Of a stretch of 64,000 nucleotides of DNA, positions 54,403 through 64,000 are shown piece after piece. The position numbers and the translations under genes were made by a program. Every line of letters starts with the position of its first letter. Positions within the stretch are counted from its first letter, which is position 1. The notes beneath the pieces are model-generated. The model was not told where the DNA came from. It saw only the letters and a program-made list of their open reading frames with translations, and ran no database searches. The stretch comes from CAVURS01 sp963834425 (GTDB taxonomy: Bacteria; Actinomycetota; Actinomycetes; Actinomycetales; CAVURS01): the NCBI GenBank assembly GCA_963834425.1, contig CAWIBR010000008.1, positions 310,001 to 374,000 on the forward strand, in the 5' to 3' direction.

Positions 54403-56979
54403 GTGAGAGCTATCCGGCGCTTCAGCGTGCGTACCGTCCTGCCCGAACCCCTGGAGCCGCTGGGCATCCTCGCGAGCAACCTGCGCTGGTCGTGGCACCC
54501 GCCGACCCGCGACCTGTTCGCCGAGCTCGACCCGAAGCGCTGGGCGGCCTCGCGCCACGACCCGGTGGCGCTCCTGGGAGCCCACTCCTCCGACGAGCTG
54601 GACGCGCTCGCCGCTGACCCCGTCTTCGTCGCCCGGGTCCAGGCCGCTGCCGACGACCTCGCGGAGTACTGCGACGAGCCGCGCTGGTACCAGCACTGGG
54701 CCAGCGACCCGGCCAACAACGCGCCGGCCGCCATCGGCTACTTCTCGCCGGAGTTCGGCATCACCGAGGTCCTGCCGCAGTACTCCGGCGGGCTCGGCAT
54801 CCTGGCGGGCGACCACCTCAAGGCCGCGTCCGACCTGGGCGTGCCCATCGTCGGTGTCGGGTTGTTCTACAAGACCGGCTACTTCAAGCAGTCCCTGTCC
54901 CGCGACGGCTGGCAGCAGGAGACCTACCCGGTGCTCGACCCGGACGGACTGCCGCTGACTCTCCTGCGTGAGGCCGACGGCACCCCCTGCGAGATCGAGG
55001 TCGGGCTGCCAGGCGGGCGCCGGCTGGTCGCCTACGTCCGCAAGGCTCAGGTCGGCCGAGTTCCGTTGCTGCTGCTGGACTCTGACGTCGAGGCCAACGA
55101 CGACGCCGCTCGCTCGATCACCGACCGGCTGTACGGCGGCGGCGGCGAGCACCGGCTGCAGCAGGAGATGCTGCTCGGCATCGGTGGCGTCCGGGCCCTG
55201 CGGCTGTGGTCGCGGCTCAGCGGTTCGCCGGCGCCGGAGGTCATGCACACCAACGAAGGGCACGCGGGTTTCCTGGGCCTGGAGCGGATCCGCGAGCTGG
55301 TCGAGGGCGAGGGCATGTCCTTCGACGAGGCCCTCGAGGCGGTCCGCGCGGCCACGGTCTTCACCACGCACACGCCGGTGCCGGCCGGCATCGACCGCTT
55401 CGGCGCCGACCAGATCGAGACCTACTTCGGCGGCGACAACGCCGTGCCGGGCGTGCCGGTCGATCGGATCCTCGCGCTCGGGGCCGAGGACTACTCCGGC
55501 GGCGAGGCGGGTGTCTTCAACATGGCGGTCATGGGCCTGCGGCTCTCGCAGCGGGCCAACGGCGTCTCCCAGCTGCACGGTGTCGTGAGTCGCCACATGT
55601 TCGGCGGCCTCTGGCCGGGATTCGACGACCGCGAGGTGCCGATCGCCTCCATTACCAACGGTGTTCACGCTCCGACCTGGGCCGACCGCAAGGTGATCGA
55701 GCTGGCCGAGCGTCACCTCGGCGGCCACCTGGACGACTCCGCCTTCAGCCGGGTCAGCGAGGTGCCGGTCGACGAGCTGTGGCAGTGCCGGCACGACCTG
55801 CGCGAGCAGCTCGTCGTGGAGGCCAGGCGGCGAGTGCGCTCGTCCTGGCTCAAGCGCGGGGCCAGCAAGGCCGAGCTGGGGTGGACCCGCGACATCCTCG
55901 ACCCCGACGTGCTGACCATCGGCTTCGCGCGGCGGGTGCCGACGTACAAGCGGTTGACCCTCATGCTGCGCGACCCCGACCGGCTCAAGGCGTTGTTGCT
56001 CGACCCGGATCGACCGGTGCAGATCGTGATCGCCGGCAAGTCGCACCCGGCCGACGACACGGGCAAGAGCCTGATCCAGCAGATGGTGAAGTTCGCCGAC
56101 GACCCCGAGGTGCGGCACCGCATCGCGTTCCTGCCCAACTACGACATCGCGATGGCGCAGTACCTCTACCCCGGTTGCGATGTGTGGCTCAACAACCCGC
56201 TGCGTCCGTTCGAGGCCTGCGGCACATCGGGGATGAAGTCGGCGTTGAACGGCGGCCTCAACCTGTCCATCCTGGACGGCTGGTGGGACGAGTGGTTCGA
56301 CGGTGAGAACGGCTGGGCCATCCCGACCGCGGACGGCGTCGAGGACCCGGACACGCGCGATGACCTCGAGGCGGCTGCGCTCTACGAGCTGATCGAGACC
56401 CAGGTGGCGCCGCGCTTCTATGACCGCGACGAGACCGGCCTGCCGACCCGTTGGCTGGAGATGGTGACGCACACCCTTTCGACGCTCGGGCCGAAGGTGC
56501 TGGCCACGCGGATGGTGCGCGACTACGTCTCGCAGCTCTACGCGCCGGCGACCGCGGCCGGCCGCGCGCTCAACGGACCCAAGTACGTCGGGGCCCGCGA
56601 CCTCGCGGCCTGGAAGTCCGAGGTGCGCACCTCCTGGTCGGCGGTCCGCGTGGACCACGTCGAGTCCTCGGGGATCAGCGACTCGCCGCAGGTCGGCGAC
56701 GTGCTGCACCTGCGGGCCTTCGTCAACCTCGACGGCCTGGAGCCCGAGGACGTGGTCGTGCAGGTCGTGCACGGCCGGGTCAGCGAGGCCGACGAGATCG
56801 GGCCCGACCCGACGGTGGTCGAGCTGGCCCACGCCGAGGCCTACGAGGGCGGGCGACACCGGTTCGAGGGTGACCTGCGCCTCGGCCGCACCGGCTCCTT
56901 CGGCTACACCGTGCGCGTCCTGCCCCGGCACGAGGGTATGGCGAGCACCGCCGAGCTGGGCCTGGTCGCGAACGCCTGA
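54403..56979 (+). CDS. glgP: Alpha-glucan (glycogen) phosphorylase, actinobacterial type
   Basis: 858 residues (GT35). Releases glucose-1-phosphate from glucan ends using PLP. N-terminal DUF3417-type region (VLPEPLEPLGILASNLRWSW), then YFSPEFGITEVLPQYSGGLGILAGDHLKAASDLG, HTNEGHAGF, TTHTPVPAGIDRF, ITNGVHAPTW, FARRVPTYKR, and the PLP-lysine region GTSGMKSALNGGLNLSILDGWWDE. A further C-terminal beta domain (about 740-858) is present. GTG 54403 is preferred over an upstream GTG by promoter spacing. Its product goes to Pgm; GlgX, convergent 38 bp away, trims its branches. Confidence 0.95.
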   Translation: MRAIRRFSVRTVLPEPLEPLGILASNLRWSWHPPTRDLFAELDPKRWAASRHDPVALLGAHSSDELDALAADPVFVARVQAAADDLAEYCDEPRWYQHWASDPANNAPAAIGYFSPEFGITEVLPQYSGGLGILAGDHLKAASDLGVPIVGVGLFYKTGYFKQSLSRDGWQQETYPVLDPDGLPLTLLREADGTPCEIEVGLPGGRRLVAYVRKAQVGRVPLLLLDSDVEANDDAARSITDRLYGGGGEHRLQQEMLLGIGGVRALRLWSRLSGSPAPEVMHTNEGHAGFLGLERIRELVEGEGMSFDEALEAVRAATVFTTHTPVPAGIDRFGADQIETYFGGDNAVPGVPVDRILALGAEDYSGGEAGVFNMAVMGLRLSQRANGVSQLHGVVSRHMFGGLWPGFDDREVPIASITNGVHAPTWADRKVIELAERHLGGHLDDSAFSRVSEVPVDELWQCRHDLREQLVVEARRRVRSSWLKRGASKAELGWTRDILDPDVLTIGFARRVPTYKRLTLMLRDPDRLKALLLDPDRPVQIVIAGKSHPADDTGKSLIQQMVKFADDPEVRHRIAFLPNYDIAMAQYLYPGCDVWLNNPLRPFEACGTSGMKSALNGGLNLSILDGWWDEWFDGENGWAIPTADGVEDPDTRDDLEAAALYELIETQVAPRFYDRDETGLPTRWLEMVTHTLSTLGPKVLATRMVRDYVSQLYAPATAAGRALNGPKYVGARDLAAWKSEVRTSWSAVRVDHVESSGISDSPQVGDVLHLRAFVNLDGLEPEDVVVQVVHGRVSEADEIGPDPTVVELAHAEAYEGGRHRFEGDLRLGRTGSFGYTVRVLPRHEGMASTAELGLVANA

Positions 56980-57017
56980 CCTCAGGCCCCGGTTGGGCCG
57001 GGCCGGCGACGGCTGAC

Positions 57018-59156
<2,139 letters not shown>

Positions 59157-59182
59157 GATCCGGATTCTCCCGCACCCCCGGC

Positions 59183-59188
59183 TAGGCT
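59183..59188 (+). promoter_or_regulatory. -10 element TAGGCT (leaderless) of enoyl-CoA hydratase
   Basis: GGCTAGGCTCGCG then GTG with 7-nt gap, almost the same as at 13237. Confidence 0.55.
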
Positions 59189-59195
59189 CGCGCAG

Positions 59196-59978
59196 GTGGC
59201 TGACTTCCTGACCCTTGACGTGGACGGCGGCATTGGCACGATCCGCCTCGACCGTCCTCCGATGAACGCCCTCAACGCGCAGGTGCAGGACGAGCTGCTC
59301 GACCTCTGCGGCGAGATCCGATCGCGGCCGGACGTCCGCGCGGTCGTGGTCTTCGGGGGCGAGAAGGTGTTCGCGGCCGGTGCCGACATCAAGGAGATGG
59401 CGACCATGTCCTACACGGACATGGTCGAACGCTCCACGGCGCTGCAGGCGGCGTTCACCGCCCTCGCTGCGCTGCCGGTGCCGACCGTGGCGGCTGTCAC
59501 CGGGTACGCGCTCGGCGGGGGGTGCGAGCTCGCGCTGGCGTGCGACTTCCGGGTCTGTGCCGCCGACGCCAAGCTGGGCCAGCCCGAGATCCTGCTGGGC
59601 ATCATCCCCGGAGCCGGTGGCACGCAACGACTTTCACGCCTGGTCGGGTCGGCCAAGGCCAAGGACCTGATCTTCTCCGGCCGGTTCGTCGGCGCGCAGG
59701 AGGCGCTCGCGATCGGCCTGGTCGACGAGGTGGTCGACACCGCCGCTGACGTCTACGCCGCGGCCCGCAAGCGGGTGGATCGGTTCGCTCGCGGCCCGGC
59801 GTACGCGCTGCGCGCAGCCAAGGAGGCGATCGACCGGGGACTCGAGGTCGATCTGGCCACGGGCCTGGAGATCGAGCGGATCCAGTTCGCGGCCCTGTTC
59901 GCCACCAAGGACCGCGAGATCGGGATGACGTCGTTCGTGGAGTCCGGGCCGGGCAAAGCCGTCTTCGAGGGGCGCTGA
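59196..59978 (+). CDS. Enoyl-CoA hydratase/isomerase (crotonase family)
   Basis: 260 residues. FAAGADIKEMATM (oxyanion-hole region), GYALGGGCELALACDFRV (first catalytic Glu), and EILLGIIPGAGGTQRL (second Glu region) are intact, as in short-chain enoyl-CoA hydratases that convert crotonyl-CoA and 3-hydroxybutyryl-CoA. C-terminal AAKEAIDRG also fits. It may supply the hydratase step between the dehydrogenase (9341) and Ccr (17145) but is not linked to them. The methyltransferase gene follows after 3 bp. Confidence 0.93.
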   Translation: MADFLTLDVDGGIGTIRLDRPPMNALNAQVQDELLDLCGEIRSRPDVRAVVVFGGEKVFAAGADIKEMATMSYTDMVERSTALQAAFTALAALPVPTVAAVTGYALGGGCELALACDFRVCAADAKLGQPEILLGIIPGAGGTQRLSRLVGSAKAKDLIFSGRFVGAQEALAIGLVDEVVDTAADVYAAARKRVDRFARGPAYALRAAKEAIDRGLEVDLATGLEIERIQFAALFATKDREIGMTSFVESGPGKAVFEGR

Positions 59979-59981
59979 GCG

Positions 59982-60917
59982 GTGCCGGCGTCCGAGGCTG
60001 ACGTCGAGCGGGCCTGGGCCGACAACAAGCTGGCTCAGGTGCTGTATCACGACTGGGAGGCCGAGACCTACGACGCGAAGTGGTCGATCTCGTTCGACGA
60101 GCGGTGCATCAGCTACGCCCGGGACCGGTTCGTGGCGGTCGCCGGGACCGAGGGTTGGCCCTATGGCCGGGCGCTGGAGATCGGTGCGGGCACCGGCTTC
60201 TTCGCGCTCAACCTGCGCCAGGCCGGTGTCCTGTCCGACGTGCACGTCAGCGACCTGTCACCCGGCATGGTCGAGGCGGCCAAAGCCAACGCGCAGCGGC
60301 TCGGGTTCGAGATCGAGGGCCGGGTGGGCGACGCCGAGCACCTGCCCTACGACGACGGTGAGTTCGACCTGGTGGTCGGCCACGCGGTCATTCATCACAT
60401 CCCCGACGTCGAGCTGGCCCTGCGCGAGATCCTGCGGGTGCTGCGCCCGGGCGGCCGGTTCGTGATCGCCGGCGAGCCGACGACCGTGGGGGACTGGTAC
60501 GCGCGGCGGCTGGGCCGGGTGACCTGGGCGGCGACGACCCGGCTGACCCACCTGCCGCCGCTGCGCGATCGATGGGCCCGGCCGCAGGAGGAGCTGGACG
60601 AGTCGTCGCGGGCCGCGGCACTGGAGGCCGTCGTCGACCTGCACACCTTCGACCCTGACCAGCTGGCCCGGATGGCGCTGCGGGCCGGCGCGGTGGACGT
60701 CCGCACCCAGACGGAGGAGCTGACCGCGGCGTTCCTCGGCTGGCCGGTGCGGACCTTCGAGGCGGCGGTCAACCCGCAGCGGCTGGGCTGGGGCTGGTCG
60801 ATGTTCGCCTACCGTTCCTGGCTTCGCCTGTCGGCGGTGGATCGGCTGCTGACCCGGACCCACGTCGTACCCCCTCGGCTCTTCTACAACGTCGCCCTCA
60901 CCGGCCTAGCCCCGTGA
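59982..60917 (+). CDS. Class I SAM-dependent methyltransferase
   Basis: 311 residues. ALEIGAGTGFFALNL (motif I), VSDLSPGMVEAAKANA (motif II), GDAEHLPYDDGEFDLVVGHAVIHHI (motifs III/IV), then LREILRVLRPGGRFVIAGEP. These are typical of UbiE-like or lipid/small-molecule methyltransferases. The N-terminal 60 residues (VLYHDWEAETYDAKWSISF) are conserved among actinobacterial homologues. The C-terminal 100 residues have an extra basic domain. Substrate unknown. It is probably co-transcribed with the hydratase. Confidence 0.85.
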   Translation: MPASEADVERAWADNKLAQVLYHDWEAETYDAKWSISFDERCISYARDRFVAVAGTEGWPYGRALEIGAGTGFFALNLRQAGVLSDVHVSDLSPGMVEAAKANAQRLGFEIEGRVGDAEHLPYDDGEFDLVVGHAVIHHIPDVELALREILRVLRPGGRFVIAGEPTTVGDWYARRLGRVTWAATTRLTHLPPLRDRWARPQEELDESSRAAALEAVVDLHTFDPDQLARMALRAGAVDVRTQTEELTAAFLGWPVRTFEAAVNPQRLGWGWSMFAYRSWLRLSAVDRLLTRTHVVPPRLFYNVALTGLAP

Positions 60918-60961
60918 CCCCTCAACCCTCCGCGTGCTCCCTCGCCCGCGCGTTGCTCCCC

Positions 60962-61007
60962 GTACGACGGTGATCCGGCGCGTCAGGAGGCCAGATCACC
61001 GTCGTAC
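60962..61007. terminator. Perfect 14-bp inverted repeat, possible bidirectional terminator
   Basis: GTACGACGGTGATC, an 18-nt loop and the exact reverse complement GATCACCGTCGTAC. It lies between the end of the methyltransferase gene and the end of the convergent AbiEi-type gene, whose proposed stop falls in the right arm. There is no T tract. An operator role is not excluded. Confidence 0.55.
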
Positions 61008-62093
61008 CGGGAGTACGACGTCGGATCGATGAGGGCGCCCTGACCGCCGAGTGCTGCCAAAGTCTGGAGCCCAACAGCCTCGACCCGGTGGCGAACCGGT
61101 GGCCACGTGGACCGCCGGACGGATCCGCGCACCCGAGTTGGGTCCGCGCGGGAGAAGGCCCGACTCAGCTGGACGCCCAGCCCGGACGCTCGGAGCGAGC
61201 GCCTGCGTCGTCGTCCATCGCGCGACTTCGTAGCCGAGTGAGCGCAGGGCGTCCTCGCGGGTCTTCTCGGCTCGCAGGTTGGCCAGGGAGAATTGGTCCG
61301 TCCGGCCCCCCGACGCCGGTCGGCGAGGGCAACTCGTACTTGGCCCAGCCGTCAGCCTCGCCGACCACCCCTCGGTCCAGCCAGGCGAAGTCGACCCGAG
61401 CCACGAACCGGCCGCGCTCGTCCAGGATCGTCACCTGTGGTTCGGGCATCGGGCATCGCGAGCCGGTGCATGGACACCACCGATCGCGACTCCAGCCAAC
61501 CCTCACGTCGGCCGTCCAGGAGCTTGGCCGAGGTCAGGCCTCGTGCGGCGTATGGCCACGTTTCCTGCCATCTCAGGACGGCGTCGACTGCTGCCGGCTC
61601 GACCCCACCCGCCAAGGCCGAATCAGCGATGGGCACGCTGACCTCCGCTGGGAAGTGCCGCAAGCAGTCGGCGACGGTGCGGGCGGGCGAGGTCAAGGCG
61701 AGGCCGCGCCACGTGCCGAGTGGTGCGCGGGGAGGGGGGCCACCTGGCGGACACCTGGTGGTCGCGGCGCCGGGTCGGCGACCCGATCTCCGGGCGCAAT
61801 CGTCGACCACGGGGTGTCGTCGGGTCGATCGGGCGAGCCCAGCCGTAGGCCAGCGCCGCCGTGAGGTGGCTGACGATGCCCCGGTCGACGCAGACCAGAA
61901 CCACTGCCAGCGCGTGCAGAAGGTGCTCGCTGCTCGGCGGTCGCGGTCTCCCAGGCCTCGCGTCGGTGAACACGCCTCGACGCACGACACGCCACCGCCC
62001 GGTCTTGAGCCGCCAGGCGACGGCATGCTCGGTCAGACCGGTGCGGATGGCTTGCCCGCGCGTGAAAACGAGCGGCAACTGGGGATCGCGCAT
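60996..62093 (-). pseudogene. AbiEi-antitoxin-like plus DUF559/Vsr-fold protein, frameshifted at several places
   Basis: N-terminus from 62093: MRDPQLPLVFTRGQAIRTGL, then TGRWRVVRRGVFTD, an AbiEi-type wing-HTH segment. After a shift near 61800: LALTSPARTVADCLRHFPAEV, ADSALAGG. After a shift near 61455: PEPQVTILDERGRFVARVDFAWLDRGVVGEADGWAKY, with the D...ExD spacing of DUF559/Vsr-like nuclease folds. After a last shift near 61305: LRAEKTREDALRSLGYEVARW. Each piece fits the same family in the right order, about 360 residues. Such solitary proteins are common in actinobacteria and have no proven function. No AbiEii toxin is next to it. Confidence 0.6.
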
Positions 62094-62249
62094 GCGAAGA
62101 CCCTGCCCGGAACGCTGGCCGCGGCCACGGTCGTCATCCACAGGGCCGTGCGGCCCGGCTCGCCGTACTCCCTGGGTGACGGTGATGAGGACGCCGATCC
62201 GAGCAGGTTCACCGTCGCCGGGGGAGCACCGCGCCGCCGTGGGAGCACG

Positions 62250-62255
62250 TAGGGT
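62250..62255 (+). promoter_or_regulatory. -10 element TAGGGT (leaderless) of the acyltransferase
   Basis: TAGGGT then 7 nt to GTG 62263. Confidence 0.5.
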
Positions 62256-62262
62256 GCGGCGG

Positions 62263-62982
62263 GTGCGGCTGGGTGACGGGGTTGTCGCGGCGTGGGCCGT
62301 CCGGCTGCGCCAGGGCCGCGACCCGCGTCAGGCCCGCTACCTGACCAGGGAGAGCCTGCGCTGGGTCGTGCGCCATCGCGCCTACACGCCGGGCTACCTC
62401 GTGCGCTATGCCCGACTGGCACAGTTCCGGCTGCGCAACCCACACGTCGTCCTGGAGGGCATGGTCTTTCTCGGCAAGGGGGCCCGGCTCAGTGCCCGCC
62501 CGGGCTACGGCCGACTGATCGTGGGCCCGTGGGTTCATGTCGGCGAGCTCACCCGGCTGCGCGCGCACGAGGGCACGCTGCGGATCGGCGACCGCGCGGT
62601 CTTCGGCCGGGACGCCTCGGTCAACTGCTACCTCGACATCGAGATCGGCGCCGCAACCCTGGTGGCCGACTGGGTCTACATCTGCGACTTCGACCATCGC
62701 CGGGACGACGCGGGCGGCGCGTCGCCCCCCATCAAGGACCAGGGGCTGGTCAAGTCGCCGGTCCGGATCGGCCCCGGCTCCTGGCTCGGCGTCCGCTCGA
62801 CCGTGCTGCGGGGTACGACGATGGGCCGGGCCTGTGTCCTGGCCGCGCACTCGGTGGCCCGTGGGAGATACCCGGATGAGAGCGTCATCGCCGGCGTGCC
62901 CGGCCGGGCCGTCCCGGATCGGGCGCGGGCCGCTCAGATCCGCCGCGCGACCCGCGGTGTGGGGGAGGTCACCGTCGCCTGA
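62263..62982 (+). CDS. Hexapeptide-repeat (left-handed beta helix) acyltransferase
   Basis: 239 residues. The C-terminal half shows the I/V/L-G-x4 hexapeptide turns of LbH acyltransferases: LRIGDRAVFGRDASVNCYL, IEIGAATLVADWVYICDFDH (active-site His region), and VRIGPGSWLGVRSTVLRGTTMG, then AGVPGRAVP near the end. The N-terminal 60 residues are basic. It would acetylate a sugar or lipid headgroup. GTG 62263 was chosen over a GTG 9 nt upstream by its distance from TAGGGT. No cell-wall or capsule genes nearby help name the substrate. Confidence 0.85.
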   Translation: MRLGDGVVAAWAVRLRQGRDPRQARYLTRESLRWVVRHRAYTPGYLVRYARLAQFRLRNPHVVLEGMVFLGKGARLSARPGYGRLIVGPWVHVGELTRLRAHEGTLRIGDRAVFGRDASVNCYLDIEIGAATLVADWVYICDFDHRRDDAGGASPPIKDQGLVKSPVRIGPGSWLGVRSTVLRGTTMGRACVLAAHSVARGRYPDESVIAGVPGRAVPDRARAAQIRRATRGVGEVTVA

Positions 62983-63008
62983 CCAGGTGAGCAGCACCCA
63001 CCCGCCGG

Positions 63009-63014
63009 TAGCCT
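63009..63014 (+). promoter_or_regulatory. -10 element TAGCCT (leaderless) of etfB
   Basis: TAGCCT then 8 nt to ATG 63023. Confidence 0.5.
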
Positions 63015-63022
63015 CGGGCCTC

Positions 63023-63820
63023 ATGGACATCGTGGTCTGCGTCAAGTACGTCCCGGACGCCCAAGCCGCTCGCACCTTCACCGCCGGTGACAACACCACG
63101 GACCGGGTGGGGGTCGACGGGCTCCTCAGCGAGCTGGACGAGTACGCCGTCGAGGAGGCACTGAAGCTGTCCGAGGCCAACCGGGAAGCGGGCGGCGAGG
63201 GTTCGGTCACGGTGCTCACCGTCGGACCCGAGCAGGCCGAGACCGCGATCCGCAAGTCGCTGCAGATGGGCGCCGACAAGGCCGTCCACGTGAAGGACGA
63301 CGCGCTGCACGGCTCGGATGCGATCGCGACGTCCCTCGTCCTGGCTCAGGCGATCGAGAAGATCGGCCGCCCGGACCTGGTCCTGACCGGCATGGCCTCC
63401 ACCGACGGCACGATGTCCGTCGTACCGGCCATGTTGGCCGAGCGGCTCGGGCTGCCCCAGGTGACGTTCGCCAGCGAGCTGACCGTGGTCGACGGCCAGG
63501 CGACCATCCGCCGCGACGGCGACACCTCGACCGAGACGGTGACCGCGAGCCTGCCGGCCGTCGTCAGCGTGACCGACCAGATCAACGAGCCGCGCTACCC
63601 CTCGTTCAAGGGGATCATGGCGGCCAAGAAGAAGCCGGTGGAGGTGTGGTCGCTCGCCGACATCGAGGTGGCCGCCGATCAGGTCGGCCTGGCGGCGGCC
63701 TGGACCAAGGTCGAGTCGTTCGCCGCCCGGCCTCCGCGAGAGAAGGGCCAGCTCGTCACCGATGACGGCACCGGCGGACACCAGCTGGCCGAGTACCTCA
63801 CGTCCCACAAGTTCATCTAG
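63023..63820 (+). CDS. etfB: Electron transfer flavoprotein, beta subunit
   Basis: 265 residues. MDIVVCVKYVPDAQ, NEYAVEEALKL-type segment (here LDEYAVEEALKLSEA), VLTVGPEQAETAIRKSLQMGADKAVHV, and the AMP/FAD region VLTGMASTDGTMSVVPAMLAERLGLPQ. These are the normal EtfB marks. With EtfA it carries electrons from acyl-CoA dehydrogenases to the quinone pool, in keeping with the acyl-CoA genes here. The ATG is placed by the promoter spacing and the conserved first residues. etfA starts 26 bp later. Confidence 0.96.
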   Translation: MDIVVCVKYVPDAQAARTFTAGDNTTDRVGVDGLLSELDEYAVEEALKLSEANREAGGEGSVTVLTVGPEQAETAIRKSLQMGADKAVHVKDDALHGSDAIATSLVLAQAIEKIGRPDLVLTGMASTDGTMSVVPAMLAERLGLPQVTFASELTVVDGQATIRRDGDTSTETVTASLPAVVSVTDQINEPRYPSFKGIMAAKKKPVEVWSLADIEVAADQVGLAAAWTKVESFAARPPREKGQLVTDDGTGGHQLAEYLTSHKFI

Positions 63821-63846
63821 AGCGACCAGAGCAGGAGTCCCACCTG

Positions 63847-64000
63847 ATGGCCGAAGTCCTCGTCCTCGTCGACCACGTCGCCGGCACCGTCCGCAAGACG
63901 ACCCTCGAGCTGCTCACCATCGCCGCTCGCCTCGGCGAGCCGAGTGCGGTCTTCCTCGGCGACGGCCTCGAGCAGGCCAAGGGGACCCTGGCCGAGTACG
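63847..64000 (+). CDS. etfA: Electron transfer flavoprotein, alpha subunit (5' part, cut by window end)
   Basis: The first 51 residues, MAEVLVLVDHVAGTVRKTT through EQAKGTLAEY, match the EtfA N-terminus (LVLVDH and a small-residue sequence after it). GGAG lies upstream of the ATG. The FAD-binding C-terminal half is outside the window. Confidence 0.9.
   Translation, partial: MAEVLVLVDHVAGTVRKTTLELLTIAARLGEPSAVFLGDGLEQAKGTLAEY

Noticed and set aside
60996..62093. A complete type IV toxin-antitoxin pair
   Set aside because: Only the AbiEi-like part is present; the neighbours are a methyltransferase and an acyltransferase, not an AbiEii nucleotidyltransferase.

Overview
The window is very GC-rich DNA (about 70% by eye) with dense, short-spaced genes and many GTG starts. 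Several families point to an actinomycete: NucS, the GlgE glucan pathway, DUF222/HNH (13E12-type) proteins, crotonyl-CoA carboxylase/reductase, and a DivIVA-like coiled-coil protein. I cannot name the genus. Many starts are preceded by TANNNT and then only 6-8 nt, as expected for leaderless transcripts. No rRNA, tRNA, CRISPR array, insertion sequence or prophage was seen.

Layout. 1-9.3 kb: the tail of an MFS exporter, a MalY/PatB-type aminotransferase, a broken DUF222/HNH element, gamma-glutamyltransferase, a secreted S53 peptidase, the mismatch endonuclease NucS and a DMT-like permease. 9.3-21.3 kb: a C4/C5 acyl-CoA block (tandem 3-hydroxyacyl-CoA dehydrogenase, crotonyl-CoA carboxylase/reductase, methylmalonyl-CoA epimerase, thiolase, MeaB), interrupted by a GH15-like hydrolase, an alpha/beta hydrolase, an AI-2E family membrane protein and a DivIVA-like protein. 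21.3-27 kb: a phospholipid-type trio (PlsC-like, CdsA-like, CDP-alcohol transferase-like), then a two-component system and a DUF2127 protein. 26.9-28.6 kb: a second copy of the DUF222/HNH element with the same leader and promoter. 28.7-39.7 kb: MarR regulator, an acyl-CoA mutase whose two specificity residues match isobutyryl-CoA mutase, a membrane protein with an internal lipobox, a CnoX-like protein, a cassette of two alpha/beta hydrolases plus an ATP-grasp ligase, then an NCS1 permease and an amidase. 39.7-59.2 kb: a nearly complete alpha-glucan/trehalose locus (pgm, diguanylate cyclase, glgB, maltokinase, treS, glgE, AGE-family isomerase, glgP, glgX). 59.2-64 kb: enoyl-CoA hydratase, methyltransferase, a frameshifted AbiEi/DUF559-type protein, a hexapeptide acyltransferase, etfB and the start of etfA.

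How genes work together. Thiolase, 3-hydroxyacyl-CoA dehydrogenase, enoyl-CoA hydratase and Ccr can take acetyl-CoA to ethylmalonyl-CoA or butyryl-CoA. The Icm-type mutase with MeaB would link n-butyryl-CoA and isobutyryl-CoA, and EtfAB would take electrons from acyl-CoA oxidation. TreS, maltokinase, GlgE and GlgB build branched alpha-glucan from trehalose; GlgP and GlgX break it down; Pgm joins this to central metabolism.

Caution. At least ten coding regions are split by apparent single-base indels, including housekeeping-type genes whose two halves join perfectly if one base is added or removed (maltokinase, GlgE, NCS1 permease, response regulator, S53 peptidase, quinone-type oxidoreductase). 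This looks at least partly like residual sequencing error. I give such genes as one feature spanning both frames and reserve 'pseudogene' for those with several breaks.
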